From: Curtobacterium sp. MCSS17_007
Lineage (GTDB): Bacteria > Actinomycetota > Actinomycetes > Actinomycetales > Microbacteriaceae
Length of the DNA: 64,000 nt
Direction of reading: 5' to 3'
Assembly (NCBI RefSeq): GCF_003234175.2
Contig: NZ_CP126257.1
Location: forward strand, 1,116,001 to 1,180,000
Below are positions 25,930 to 33,212 of this stretch, one piece after another. A model generated the notes under the pieces. The model made no database searches and was not told the DNA's origin. It saw nothing but the letters and a program-made list of their open reading frames with translations. How positions within the stretch are numbered: position 1 is the stretch's first letter; every line of letters starts with the position of its first letter. The translations under genes were made by a program, and so were the position numbers.

Positions 25930-26489
25930 CCAGCACCAACCGCGGCTTCAACCGGGTCCTGCTGTTCCTGATCGGCCTGATCGCGATCATCGTCGGCGTC
26001 GTCATCGGCGCCGGCGTCCTGCAACCCGTCCGCGACGCCCTGCAGCAGTACGTCACCCTCCCGGAGCAGGTCATCGTCCCCGACACCGCACTGTGGATCA
26101 TCGCCGCGATCTGCGTCGTGGTGATCGTCCTGGCGTTGGTCGTGGTGTCCACCCGTGGTGGTGGCGGCACCAGTGTCGCGGTCCGGGAACGCTCCGGCGA
26201 CGACCAGGTCACCGTGAACGTCGCGCTCGTGCGGGACGTCATCGACCACGAACTCGCCGGCGTCCACGACATCGTCACCTCCAAGGTCGACACGTACCTG
26301 GTGAAGAAGACCCGCGCCGCACGCATCAGGGTCCACGTCCGCCGGGGTGGTGACGCGATCACCGTCCTCGACGCCGTCGACCACGCCCTGACCACCCTCG
26401 ACCACACCCTCGGCCGGCAGATCCCGGTCCTGGTCCACCTCACCGGCGGCACCCGCACCGCACTGACACGCACCACCCGCGTCCAGTAG
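25926..26489 (+). CDS. AmaP-like membrane anchor for Asp23
   Basis: 187 residues with two membrane helices (about 9-32, VLLFLIGLIAIIVGVVIGAG, and 56-77, ALWIIAAICVVVIVLALVVV) separated by a short extracytoplasmic loop, then a cytoplasmic domain (VNVALVRDVIDHELAGVHDI, VRRGGDAITVLDAVDHAL). This two-helix plus domain layout is that of AmaP, the anchor that holds Asp23 at the membrane. It closes the five-gene operon and is followed by palindrome copy 3. Confidence 0.75.
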   Translation: MTSTNRGFNRVLLFLIGLIAIIVGVVIGAGVLQPVRDALQQYVTLPEQVIVPDTALWIIAAICVVVIVLALVVVSTRGGGGTSVAVRERSGDDQVTVNVALVRDVIDHELAGVHDIVTSKVDTYLVKKTRAARIRVHVRRGGDAITVLDAVDHALTTLDHTLGRQIPVLVHLTGGTRTALTRTTRVQ

Positions 26490-26499
26490 GACCACGAAC

Positions 26500-26539
26500 G
26501 ACGGGAGGCGCGGTGCCGGCCGGCACCGCGCCTCCCGTC
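26500..26539. repeat. Intergenic palindrome, copy 3, a perfect 40-bp inverted repeat
   Basis: Arms GACGGGAGGCGCGGTGCCGG and complement meet without a spacer. It lies between the convergent ends of the AmaP operon and the gene at 26574 and could terminate both. Confidence 0.85.
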
Positions 26540-26573
26540 CGTCGCGTCGGGGCTGCTGAACCCCCGCACTGCG

Positions 26574-27176
26574 TCAGTGCTGCACGTCGTAGCGGTGGAG
26601 CACCACCCCGTTGTCGAAGCGCTTCGTCTCGAGCAGGTCGAGCAGGAGCGGCGGACGTCGGCCGGACGCGGGCGGGTCGAAGAGCGGCCGACCGCCGCCG
26701 AGCACGGCAGGGTGCACGAAGAGCAGCAGCTCGTCGACGAGACCCGCGTCGAGCAGCTGGGTCGCGAGGGTCGCACCGCCGACCGCGACGTCCCCGGAAC
26801 CCTCGGCACGGATGGCTGCGAGCTCCTCGATCGCGTTCCCGTCGGCACCGATGACCCGCGTGTTGTGGTCGGCCGTCGTCCGCGTCCGCGACACCAGGAC
26901 CTTCGGCTGCGCCGTCCAGATCTCGCCGTACTCGCGCTCGACCGGCAGGGAGTCCTCGTCGTAGCGGGCGTCCGGCCAGTACGGGTCCATCAGCTCGCGG
27001 ACGACCCGGCCCTCGACCGACAGGGTCATCGCTCGGGCGCGGTCGTTGAACTCCTGGTGGAGCTGCTCGTCGATGCGGACCCAGCCGGGGCCGTCCGGTC
27101 CGCTGTGCTCCCCGGGGGCGGCTTCGATGTACCCGTCCACCGAGACGTTCATCCAGTACACGAACCGTGCGGGCAT
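26574..27176 (-). CDS. Dihydrofolate reductase family (RibD C-terminal-like) protein
   Basis: A 200-residue protein of the RibD_C/DHFR-like fold: FVYWMNVSVDGYIEA at the start, VEGRVVRELMDPYW, PKVLVSRTRTTAD, GDVAVGGATLATQLLDAGLVD (GGATL being the nucleotide-binding loop) and LLFVHPAVLGGGRPLFD. Such stand-alone proteins reduce small substrates with NADPH, usually unknown; it is neither FolA nor part of a riboflavin operon here. Start ATG at 27176. The end of the gene faces the AmaP operon. Confidence 0.85.
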   Translation of the reverse strand: MPARFVYWMNVSVDGYIEAAPGEHSGPDGPGWVRIDEQLHQEFNDRARAMTLSVEGRVVRELMDPYWPDARYDEDSLPVEREYGEIWTAQPKVLVSRTRTTADHNTRVIGADGNAIEELAAIRAEGSGDVAVGGATLATQLLDAGLVDELLLFVHPAVLGGGRPLFDPPASGRRPPLLLDLLETKRFDNGVVLHRYDVQH

Positions 27177-27215
27177 CGCAGACTCCTTCGTCGGGCCGAC
27201 CGTTCGCGGCCGAGG

Positions 27216-27767
27216 CTACCGCTGCGGGTCCGACGTGCGCGAGGGGTCGTCGTCGGTGAGCGCGGCGGCGTACGCACGGACCGACCGGTTGTACCGGGGG
27301 AGCGTCGGCTCCAGGGCCTCGACTGCGACCCGGAGCGCTTCGTCCACCCGCCCGGCGCTGTGCAGGGCGAGCGCCAGGAACACCCGCGGGGCCGCTCCCG
27401 TCGCGGGGTGTGCCGGGGCGTCGCGGAGCATCGTGATCGCCTCGTCCACCCGTCCGAGGTTCCGGAGCGTCGACGCGTGCTGCACGACGAGCTGCGCAGC
27501 GCGGTCCGGGTCGACGTCCGCCAGTCCGGACGCCGTCGCCGCCGCGTAGTGCTCGTGTGCCTCGGCCTCGCGACCGCCGGAGTCGTGCGCGCCCCCGAGC
27601 TCGAACGCACCGAGCGCGGGGTGCGGTGCGTCGGCGGCGATGTCCCGCATCCGGTCGATCCGCTCGGTGTCGTCGACGGAGCCGTCCGCCCAGAGCGCCG
27701 CGACCCGTTCCTCCCAGGCGTGGTCGGTGCCGTCGGATCCGGTCGTCGCGGTGTCGTGGTCGCTCAT
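27216..27767 (-). CDS. Tetratricopeptide-repeat-like protein
   Basis: 183 residues, all helical by eye. Repeats with the small-residue TPR pattern include PALGAFELGGAHDSGGREAE, AAQLVVQHASTLRNLGRVDE and PRVFLALALHSAGRVDEALR. It resembles the bacterial TPR proteins annotated as tetratricopeptide repeat or hypothetical, which act as protein-binding scaffolds. The ATG at 27767 follows a -10 TAGCGT (27775-27780) by seven bases. It is divergent from the protein kinase gene at 27910, so shared regulation is possible. Confidence 0.75.
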   Translation of the reverse strand: MSDHDTATTGSDGTDHAWEERVAALWADGSVDDTERIDRMRDIAADAPHPALGAFELGGAHDSGGREAEAHEHYAAATASGLADVDPDRAAQLVVQHASTLRNLGRVDEAITMLRDAPAHPATGAAPRVFLALALHSAGRVDEALRVAVEALEPTLPRYNRSVRAYAAALTDDDPSRTSDPQR

Positions 27768-27774
27768 GTCGCCC

Positions 27775-27780
27775 ACGCTA
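27775..27780 (-). promoter_or_regulatory. Leaderless -10 (TAGCGT) of the TPR gene
   Basis: TAGCGT on the reverse strand, seven bases before the ATG at 27767. Confidence 0.5.
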
Positions 27781-27909
27781 GCGGCGCACCGGTGCACCGC
27801 CGAGCGCGGCCCCGGTGCGCCGGACGGTCCGCCGAGCGTGGCACGGCGGACGCGACGGCCACGGGGATGCGAAGATGCATCGTTGCCCGCAGACGACGAC
27901 GAGGGACCA

Positions 27910-29400
27910 ATGGGACACGACGACGACGCCGCGCCGCTCCTCGACGGTCGGTACCGCATCGAAGGCGCGATCGGCCAGGGCGGCATGTCCGTGGTCTACC
28001 GCGCCACCGACGAGAGCCTGCACCGCCCGGTCGCCGTGAAGCTCTTCCACCCCGGGTCGGTCGACATCGCCCGGCAGGAGGCCGAACTCGGCGTGCTCGC
28101 CGCCCTCGAGCACCACAACCTCGTGAGCCTGCTCGACGCCGGGGTCGTGACCGGGGCCGACGGCACCGCGCAGCGCTTCCTCGTGATGTCGCTCGTCGTC
28201 GGACAGGACCTCGAGGCGCGGCTGTCCGTAGGGCCCCTGGCGTCGCGGCACATCGCCGAGATCGGCTACGACATGGCCGAGGCGCTCGACTACATCCACG
28301 CCCGCGGGGTCGTGCACCGGGACATCAAGCCGTCGAACATCCTGCTCGTCGACTACGGCAACGCCTCCGAGCGCGCCCGGGCACGCCTGACGGACTTCGG
28401 GATCGCGCTGGCGGCGGGGGTGGAGCGGCTCACCGCCGACGGGGTGACCACCGGCACGGCCGCGTACCTCAGCCCCGAGCAGGCCCGCGGCGCCGACGTC
28501 GGTCCGGCGAGCGACGTGTACTCGCTCGGCCTCGTCCTGCTGCAGTGCTTCACCCGGCGGCGCGAGTTCCCCGGGTCGCTCGTCGAGTCGGCCATCGCCC
28601 GGCTCTCCCGTGACCCGGTGGTGCCGGAGCCGCTGTCCGAGCCGTGGAAGCACCTGCTCCGGGCGATGACCGCACAGGACCCGGCGGCCCGACCCCTCGG
28701 CGGGCAGCTCGTCACGATGCTGCGGGACGTGCTGATCGCCGAGACGACGGGCGCGGCGACGGGCGCGGACGCGACCGGCGCGCAGCAGCAGGGCACGGCG
28801 ACGGCGGAGCCCGCCGCCGCGCAGCCCGGCGCCCCGTCCACCGGGCAGCACCGTGCGACGAACCAGACCGGGCAGCACCAGTCCGGCCAGCAGCACCCGG
28901 CCGCCGACACGGGGCGCCCGGCCACCCTCGACACGCTGCCCGAGGAGTCGCTGCAGCGCACCGTCGCGATGGCCGCCCGGCTGTTCGACGCGCCGATCGC
29001 ACTGGTCGACGTCCTCGACGAGGACCGCGAGTGGACGCAGTCGTGGATCGCCGAGGGCATCGACGAGGCCGCGCGGAGCATCTCGTTCCGGAGCGGCTTC
29101 GCCCCGGTCCCCGTGCCCGTGGTCATCCCCGACGGCTCGGTGCACCCGGAGATGCGGCAGAGCCCCCTCGTCACCGGCCCGCTCGGCATCCGCTTCTACG
29201 TCAGCGTCCCGCTGCTCCGGCACGACGGCACCGCCGTGGGCACCCTCGCCGTGCTCGACGTCCGACCGCGCGAGGCGACCGAGGCGGACCTCGCCAACCT
29301 CCGCGACCTGGCCGCGCTCGCGGTCACCCAGCTGGAGATCCGGCAGGAGACCCTGCGCACCACGAGCGACGCGCTGCCGCTCGACGGCGGCACGCGCTGA
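27910..29400 (+). CDS. Soluble Ser/Thr protein kinase with C-terminal GAF domain
   Basis: 496 residues. The Hanks-type kinase domain (about 14-275) is complete: glycine loop GQGGMSVVY, Lys44 in VAVKLF, HRDIKPSN near residue 138, LTDFGIAL, LSPEQARG in place of APE, and SDVYSLGLVL. A Gln/Thr/Ala-rich linker (about 285-335, QHQSGQQHPAADTG) leads to a GAF domain (about 340-485: RTVAMAARLFDAPIALVDVL, GIRFYVSVPLLRHDGTAVG). There is no membrane segment and no PASTA domain, so unlike PknB it should sense an intracellular ligand. Phosphorylation targets are unknown. A GAGGGA ribosome-binding site precedes the ATG. The linker contains short GACGGGCGCG repeats. Confidence 0.88.
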   Translation: MGHDDDAAPLLDGRYRIEGAIGQGGMSVVYRATDESLHRPVAVKLFHPGSVDIARQEAELGVLAALEHHNLVSLLDAGVVTGADGTAQRFLVMSLVVGQDLEARLSVGPLASRHIAEIGYDMAEALDYIHARGVVHRDIKPSNILLVDYGNASERARARLTDFGIALAAGVERLTADGVTTGTAAYLSPEQARGADVGPASDVYSLGLVLLQCFTRRREFPGSLVESAIARLSRDPVVPEPLSEPWKHLLRAMTAQDPAARPLGGQLVTMLRDVLIAETTGAATGADATGAQQQGTATAEPAAAQPGAPSTGQHRATNQTGQHQSGQQHPAADTGRPATLDTLPEESLQRTVAMAARLFDAPIALVDVLDEDREWTQSWIAEGIDEAARSISFRSGFAPVPVPVVIPDGSVHPEMRQSPLVTGPLGIRFYVSVPLLRHDGTAVGTLAVLDVRPREATEADLANLRDLAALAVTQLEIRQETLRTTSDALPLDGGTR

Positions 29401-29406
29401 CGCGGA

Positions 29407-29661
29407 TCAGGCGCCGGGGTGCCCGGCCGCCCACGCCTGCGCGTGGTCGGCCTGCTCCGCCGTCAGCCGCGTGACGGCACCGCAGTTGACGCACTCGTTC
29501 CGGTAGGACCGCGACAGTGGCACGAGCGGCACGAAGAACAGGCTGAGCTTGGTGGTGCGTCGGACCACCCGCTGCGCCGCGTGCACGCCGCAGACCCCGC
29601 AGACGAAGTGGACCACGGTGAGCAGGGTGTCGGTGCCGCGGGTGCCGAAGATCAGGAACAC
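29407..29661 (-). CDS. Small zinc-ribbon membrane-associated protein
   Basis: 84 residues: MFLIFGTRGTD, then CGVCG and CVNCG, two CxxC pairs about 33 residues apart that can bind one zinc, around a basic segment and the hydrophobic LSLFFVPLVPLSRSY. This is the layout of the zinc-ribbon family found in many actinobacteria; function unknown. It is convergent with the kinase gene and only six bases away. Confidence 0.75.
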   Translation of the reverse strand: MFLIFGTRGTDTLLTVVHFVCGVCGVHAAQRVVRRTTKLSLFFVPLVPLSRSYRNECVNCGAVTRLTAEQADHAQAWAAGHPGA

Positions 29662-29814
29662 GTCGGCGACGCTACGCGAGTGACGCCCGCCGACCGTCAG
29701 ACGTCGACGATCGTCGCGCGGAACGACCTGACCAGGGGTGTCCTCGGCCGACGACCTCGAGCGTGGCGAGCACCCCGTCCGTCGTGCTCCCGTCCGCCGC
29801 GCTGCCGCCCGCGG

Positions 29815-30513
29815 TCACCGATCGGACGGTCCGCCGTCGGGCCGCCGACGCACCAGCACGACGCCGTCGACGGTGTCGTGCCGGTGGCCGTCGGGCCCCG
29901 TCGTCGTGCGCGGGCGACCCTCGGCGACGACGACCTGCCACCCGTCGTCGAGCCCCATCGCGGCCAGGTCGTGCGCGGGCGTGGGGAACCGGTACGAGCG
30001 GAACTCCTCGGGGAGTCCGGCGTGCGGTGGTGCGGCGTGCGCCGTGACCAGCAGGTGCCCGCCCGGTGCGACGAAGGACGTCGCCCGGTGCAGGATGGCG
30101 TCGCGCGGGATCTCGACCGGCCAGGACTGCAGGAACGACGCCGTCACCAGGTCGAACCGTTGCCCGGGAGCCGGCGTCCACGTCGCCAGGTCCGCCGCGA
30201 CGAACGCCGTCCGATCGGCGACCCCCGCCGCGTCGGCCGCCCGCTCGGCCCGCGCCACGGCGGTCGACGACAGGTCGACGCCCGTGGCGGTCCAGCCCTG
30301 CTCGGCGAGCCAGACGACGTCCCCGCCCTCGCCGCAGCCGAGGTCGAGCGCCCGACCGCCACCGCGCGGCAGGTCGGCGGCGACCTCGGCGAGCACGGCG
30401 TTCACCCGACCGGACCAGATCCCGTCCGACCCGGCGTACCGCGCCTCCCACCAGGCGAGCGCGGACGCGGGGAGGTCCGCAGCCCGCTGCGCTGCGTCGT
30501 CGTGTTCGTGCAT
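29815..30513 (-). CDS. Class I SAM-dependent methyltransferase
   Basis: A 232-residue Rossmann-fold methyltransferase: WWEARYAGSDGIWSGRVNAV, motif I ALDLGCGEGGDVVWLA, motif II region TGVDLSSTAVARA, FVAADLATW, and FDLVTASFLQSWPVEI. The first motif block (YxxxxxIWSG) is typical of small-molecule methyltransferases of the TPMT/tellurite-resistance type. Substrate unknown. The ATG at 30513 has a TGCACT hexamer six bases upstream. Its promoter region contains a perfect 21-bp inverted repeat at 30553-30573. Confidence 0.87.
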   Translation of the reverse strand: MHEHDDAAQRAADLPASALAWWEARYAGSDGIWSGRVNAVLAEVAADLPRGGGRALDLGCGEGGDVVWLAEQGWTATGVDLSSTAVARAERAADAAGVADRTAFVAADLATWTPAPGQRFDLVTASFLQSWPVEIPRDAILHRATSFVAPGGHLLVTAHAAPPHAGLPEEFRSYRFPTPAHDLAAMGLDDGWQVVVAEGRPRTTTGPDGHRHDTVDGVVLVRRRPDGGPSDR

Positions 30514-30552
30514 CCGCCCAGTGCAGCGTGTCCGAACGACCGGACGCAAGAC

Positions 30553-30573
30553 CCGTTGCCGGACCGGCAACGG
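30553..30573. promoter_or_regulatory. Perfect 21-bp inverted repeat, candidate operator
   Basis: CCGTTGCCGG and its complement flank a single central A. It lies about 40-60 bp upstream of the methyltransferase start, a position suited to a dimeric regulator. Confidence 0.45.
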
Positions 30574-30581
30574 CGGGCGGG

Positions 30582-30599
30582 GGTCACGAGCCGGTGACG
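30582..30599. promoter_or_regulatory. GGTCAC-N6-GTGAC inverted repeat (site A)
   Basis: GGTCAC, six bases, then GTGACG. A near-identical spaced repeat precedes the NlpC/P60 gene at 33151. Confidence 0.35.
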
Positions 30600-30634
30600 G
30601 ACGACGGGGGACCGGTCGACCGGGGCGACCGGAC

Positions 30635-30680
30635 GCGGGCGGGAGGCGCGTGCCGGGCCCGCACCGCGCCTCCCGTCCGC
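30635..30680. repeat. Intergenic palindrome, copy 4 (GGGAGGCGC family)
   Basis: Core arms GGGAGGCGCG/CGCGCCTCCC, extended by GCGGGC against GTCCGC with one wobble pair, around a 14-base loop. Unlike the other copies it lies between divergent genes. Confidence 0.7.
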
Positions 30681-30872
30681 CGCTCGCGCACCCGCGTTCC
30701 GCCCGGTCCGTCCGAAGTGCGCGGACCGCCGCTCCGTCCCGGGGACGGTCGCGACGTCGCGCGTACCGTCGCGACCACGACGAGTTCGTCCGGTGACCGC
30801 CACCACCCAGCCGCAGGATCCGCCGATCCCGAGGGCCGCGGCACCGGGCGTGCGTGATGCAGGGAGCACGAG

Positions 30873-31040
30873 ATGTCGACGTACGAGGCTGACCAGCGCG
30901 TCCAGCAGGTCAAGATCACCAGCTACCGGAACCTCCGGCGCGCCGCGCGTCGGGGATGGGTCGTGCCGGACGGTGGCGTGGCGCCGTCGCTCGCGGACCT
31001 CGCACGGGTCCGCGGTCCAGGAGGCGGTGCCCGCACGTGA
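30873..31040 (+). CDS. Short coupled ORF, 55 residues, unknown
   Basis: The frame reads MSTYEADQRVQQVKITSYRN followed by LRRAARRGWVVPDGG, APSLADLARVR and a short Gly/Arg tail. A good ribosome-binding site (GGAG, seven bases before ATG) precedes it and its TGA overlaps the GTG of the AraC-type gene (GTGA). Codon third positions are mostly G/C. It could be a small protein or a leader ORF that controls regulator translation. No family recognised. Confidence 0.55.
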   Translation: MSTYEADQRVQQVKITSYRNLRRAARRGWVVPDGGVAPSLADLARVRGPGGGART

Positions 31041-32083
31041 TCACCGCGACCGACGTCCCGCCCGCGGAGGACCACGCCGTCGAGCTCCGCCGCACGTCGG
31101 TGCGCGAGGTCCTGCGCAGCGGCACCGACCCGGACGAGGCCCGTGCCTTCTACGAGTCGGTGTACGACGGCCGCGACCTGGTGTTCCAGCCCGACGACGA
31201 GGAGGCGTTCTCCTTCCGCTACCGATCCACGGGCGACGGGCGCGTCAGCCTCCGGACCTCGTCGGTCTCGGTGCAGAGCACGGGGGTGCTCGCGCCCGAA
31301 CGGCAGTACCTGCTCGCGTGGTCGGTCGAAGGTGGTGTCGTCGTGGACCCCGACCGTGAGGACGGCGTCACCCTCCGTCCGGGCGTCCCGGTGATGTGTC
31401 CCGCCGGCCGTCCGTTCACGGTGACGGCGCCGCCCGGCACGCTGCACCTGGTGCACTTCGACGCCGACTTCCTCGAAGCGGTCGCCGTCGTCGGCGGCAC
31501 CGACGCCCCGGTGCCGCTGGCGTTCCCGGTGGCCGTGCCGTCCACCCGCCTCGCGCCGTTGCAGCGGGTCCTCCGCGAGGTCGCCGAGCCGATGCTCGAC
31601 GTGGACGTCGCGGACGGGGAGCGGGCGATGCTCGACCTCCGTCTCGCCCAGGCGGTGCTCGATGCCTTCCGCCCCGGCCCGGACACCGGCCCGCCCGACG
31701 CGCCGGTCGCCGCCCTCGAGCGCGCCAAGGCGTACATGTACGCCCACTTCGCCCGGCCGTTGTCGGCGGCGGAGATCGCCGCCGCGGCGGACTGCAGCGT
31801 GCGGACGCTGCAGGAGACCTTCCAACGGCAGGAGCGCACCACCCCGTCCGCGTTCCTGCGTGACCTCCGGCTCGAGAAGGCCCGGCTCGCGCTGCAGCTC
31901 GCCGACGCCCGTGAGACATCGGTGTCCGCCGTCGCGCACTCGTGCGGGTTCCGCCACATGGGGCGGTTCTCCGGCGCCTACGGCGCGCGGTACGGGGAGC
32001 ACCCGGGGGAGACGCTCCGCGGACAACGACGGCGGATCGCCGTCGCCGGGGGCGGACGGTCCCTCGCGCCCCGCTCGTTCTGA
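31037..32083 (+). CDS. AraC-family transcriptional regulator
   Basis: 348 residues. The N-terminal half (about 20-215) has the AraC_binding_2-like pattern (FSFRYRSTGDGRVSLRTSS, GVTLRPGVPVMCPAGRPF), a beta-rich ligand domain. The C-terminal 100 residues form the double helix-turn-helix: SAAEIAAAADCSVRTLQETF, then SVSAVAHSCGFRHMGRFSGA and YGEHPGETLR. AraC-type activators with this domain often control catabolic or stress genes. The GTG at 31037 is coupled to the 55-residue ORF. Target genes are not evident; the methyltransferase across the divergent region is one possibility. Confidence 0.85.
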   Translation: MITATDVPPAEDHAVELRRTSVREVLRSGTDPDEARAFYESVYDGRDLVFQPDDEEAFSFRYRSTGDGRVSLRTSSVSVQSTGVLAPERQYLLAWSVEGGVVVDPDREDGVTLRPGVPVMCPAGRPFTVTAPPGTLHLVHFDADFLEAVAVVGGTDAPVPLAFPVAVPSTRLAPLQRVLREVAEPMLDVDVADGERAMLDLRLAQAVLDAFRPGPDTGPPDAPVAALERAKAYMYAHFARPLSAAEIAAAADCSVRTLQETFQRQERTTPSAFLRDLRLEKARLALQLADARETSVSAVAHSCGFRHMGRFSGAYGARYGEHPGETLRGQRRRIAVAGGGRSLAPRSF

Positions 32084-32175
32084 GGCCCGCCGTCGGCTGT
32101 CCGGACCCGCAGGTCTGCCGGGAGACACACGGTGCGTCCACCAGGTCCGCCGGGTCCGTCCCATGGTGCGCTGGG

Positions 32176-32190
32176 TACCGTGCAGGGATG
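32176..32190 (+). promoter_or_regulatory. Leaderless promoter (-10 TACCGT) of the hydrolase gene
   Basis: TACCGT at 32176-32181 is followed by six bases and the ATG at 32188. Confidence 0.5.
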
Positions 32191-33063
32191 CAGTCGGGAA
32201 CGTCGCCGAGCACCGGCACGGCCAGGATCGCGGTCGCCGTGCGCGGGACCGGCGCTCCGGTCCTCGTCCTGCACGGCACCCCCGGCGCGATCCGGGCGGC
32301 CGACGTGATGGCGCGCTTCCTGCCGTCCGACCGCTTCCGTGTCGTGACGCTCTCCCGCCCCGGGTACACGGGCACGTCGCTGGTCCCCGAGCACGCCTCG
32401 CTCGACGACGAGGTCGACCGGTACGCCGCGCTCCTCGACGACCTCGGCATCGACCGGGTCGCGGTGCTCGCCTGGTCCGGCGGGGGACCGGCCGCCTACC
32501 GCTTCGCAGTCCGCCACCCCCACCGGCTCCGGGCACTGGTCGTCGTCGCGGGACTCTCCGCGCGCTGGGCGCCACCGACGCCCTCGCCCGCCGAGTGGGT
32601 GGTCGCGCACACCACCCTCGGGGCCGTCGCCGCGGCGCTCGCCGGGCGGCTGCTGCCGTCCGTGGTCGTCCGGACGGCCGAGGCGGGCGTCAGCTCGCTC
32701 CGCGGCCGCGCACTGTCCGACCACGTGGCCGACGTGCTGCACGACCGGGCACGGCGCCGGGTCGTGATCGACCTCTCGACGAGCGGCAACGCCGGCGGTC
32801 GGAACCGACCCGGGTGGGACAACGACGTGCGGGTGCTCGGCGCGGTGGACGACCTCGACCTCGGTGCCGTCGCGGCCCCGACGCTCCTCGTGCACGGCGA
32901 CGCCGACACCGAGGTCCCCCTCGAGCACAGCGCCCGCGCCGCCGCGGCCGTGCCGGACGCCGAACTCGTGACGCTGCCCGGCGGCACGCACTTCGGACTC
33001 TGGGACCACCGCGACGCGCTCGCGCTGCAGGAGCGCGTGCGCGCCCACCTCGAGCGCGGCTGA
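32188..33063 (+). CDS. Alpha/beta-fold hydrolase
   Basis: 291 residues with the alpha/beta hydrolase pattern: oxyanion region VLVLHGTPGAIR, nucleophile serine in LAWSGGGPAAYR (an A-x-S-x-G elbow in place of G-x-S-x-G), acid in LLVHGDADTEVP and the histidine in LPGGTHFGLWDH. A cap region lies around 150-205. Substrate unknown. Close upstream is the AraC gene, but a leaderless promoter separates the two. Confidence 0.87.
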   Translation: MQSGTSPSTGTARIAVAVRGTGAPVLVLHGTPGAIRAADVMARFLPSDRFRVVTLSRPGYTGTSLVPEHASLDDEVDRYAALLDDLGIDRVAVLAWSGGGPAAYRFAVRHPHRLRALVVVAGLSARWAPPTPSPAEWVVAHTTLGAVAAALAGRLLPSVVVRTAEAGVSSLRGRALSDHVADVLHDRARRRVVIDLSTSGNAGGRNRPGWDNDVRVLGAVDDLDLGAVAAPTLLVHGDADTEVPLEHSARAAAAVPDAELVTLPGGTHFGLWDHRDALALQERVRAHLERG

Positions 33064-33150
33064 GGCGCTGCGCTCCGGACACCCCGACCGCGCCCCGAGG
33101 AGCGGCGCAGGCTGAGACGAACCGCAGGAACCGGGGCACACTGCTCAGGC

Positions 33151-33168
33151 GGTCACAGGTCCGTGACC
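33151..33168. promoter_or_regulatory. GGTCAC-N6-GTGACC inverted repeat (site B)
   Basis: A perfect 6-6-6 inverted repeat directly before a TTATCT -10-like hexamer (33175-33180) and 45 bp before the NlpC/P60 gene. It may be an operator; it also reads as two GTnAC units in tandem, a pattern reported for MtrA. That link is inference. Confidence 0.4.
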
Positions 33169-33212
33169 AATACGTTATCTTCCCGAGTCGTTCGATCGAC
33201 CCGGAAGGAACC

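Larger units (their letters stand above)
30514..30872. other. Intergenic region between methyltransferase and AraC unit
   Basis: 359 bp between divergent transcription units. It contains three inverted repeats, listed separately (30553-30573, 30582-30599 and palindrome copy 4 at 30635-30680), and a possible -10 TACCGT at 30764-30769. No convincing gene. Confidence 0.6.

Noticed and set aside
30793..31359. Alternative longer frame across the AraC start region
   Set aside because: Arg/Pro-rich translation without motifs; the 55-residue frame and the AraC frame explain the region better.
33064..33212. c-di-AMP (ydaO-type) riboswitch before the NlpC/P60 gene
   Set aside because: The 149-bp gap is too short and lacks the conserved riboswitch segments; only the inverted repeat at 33151 is seen.
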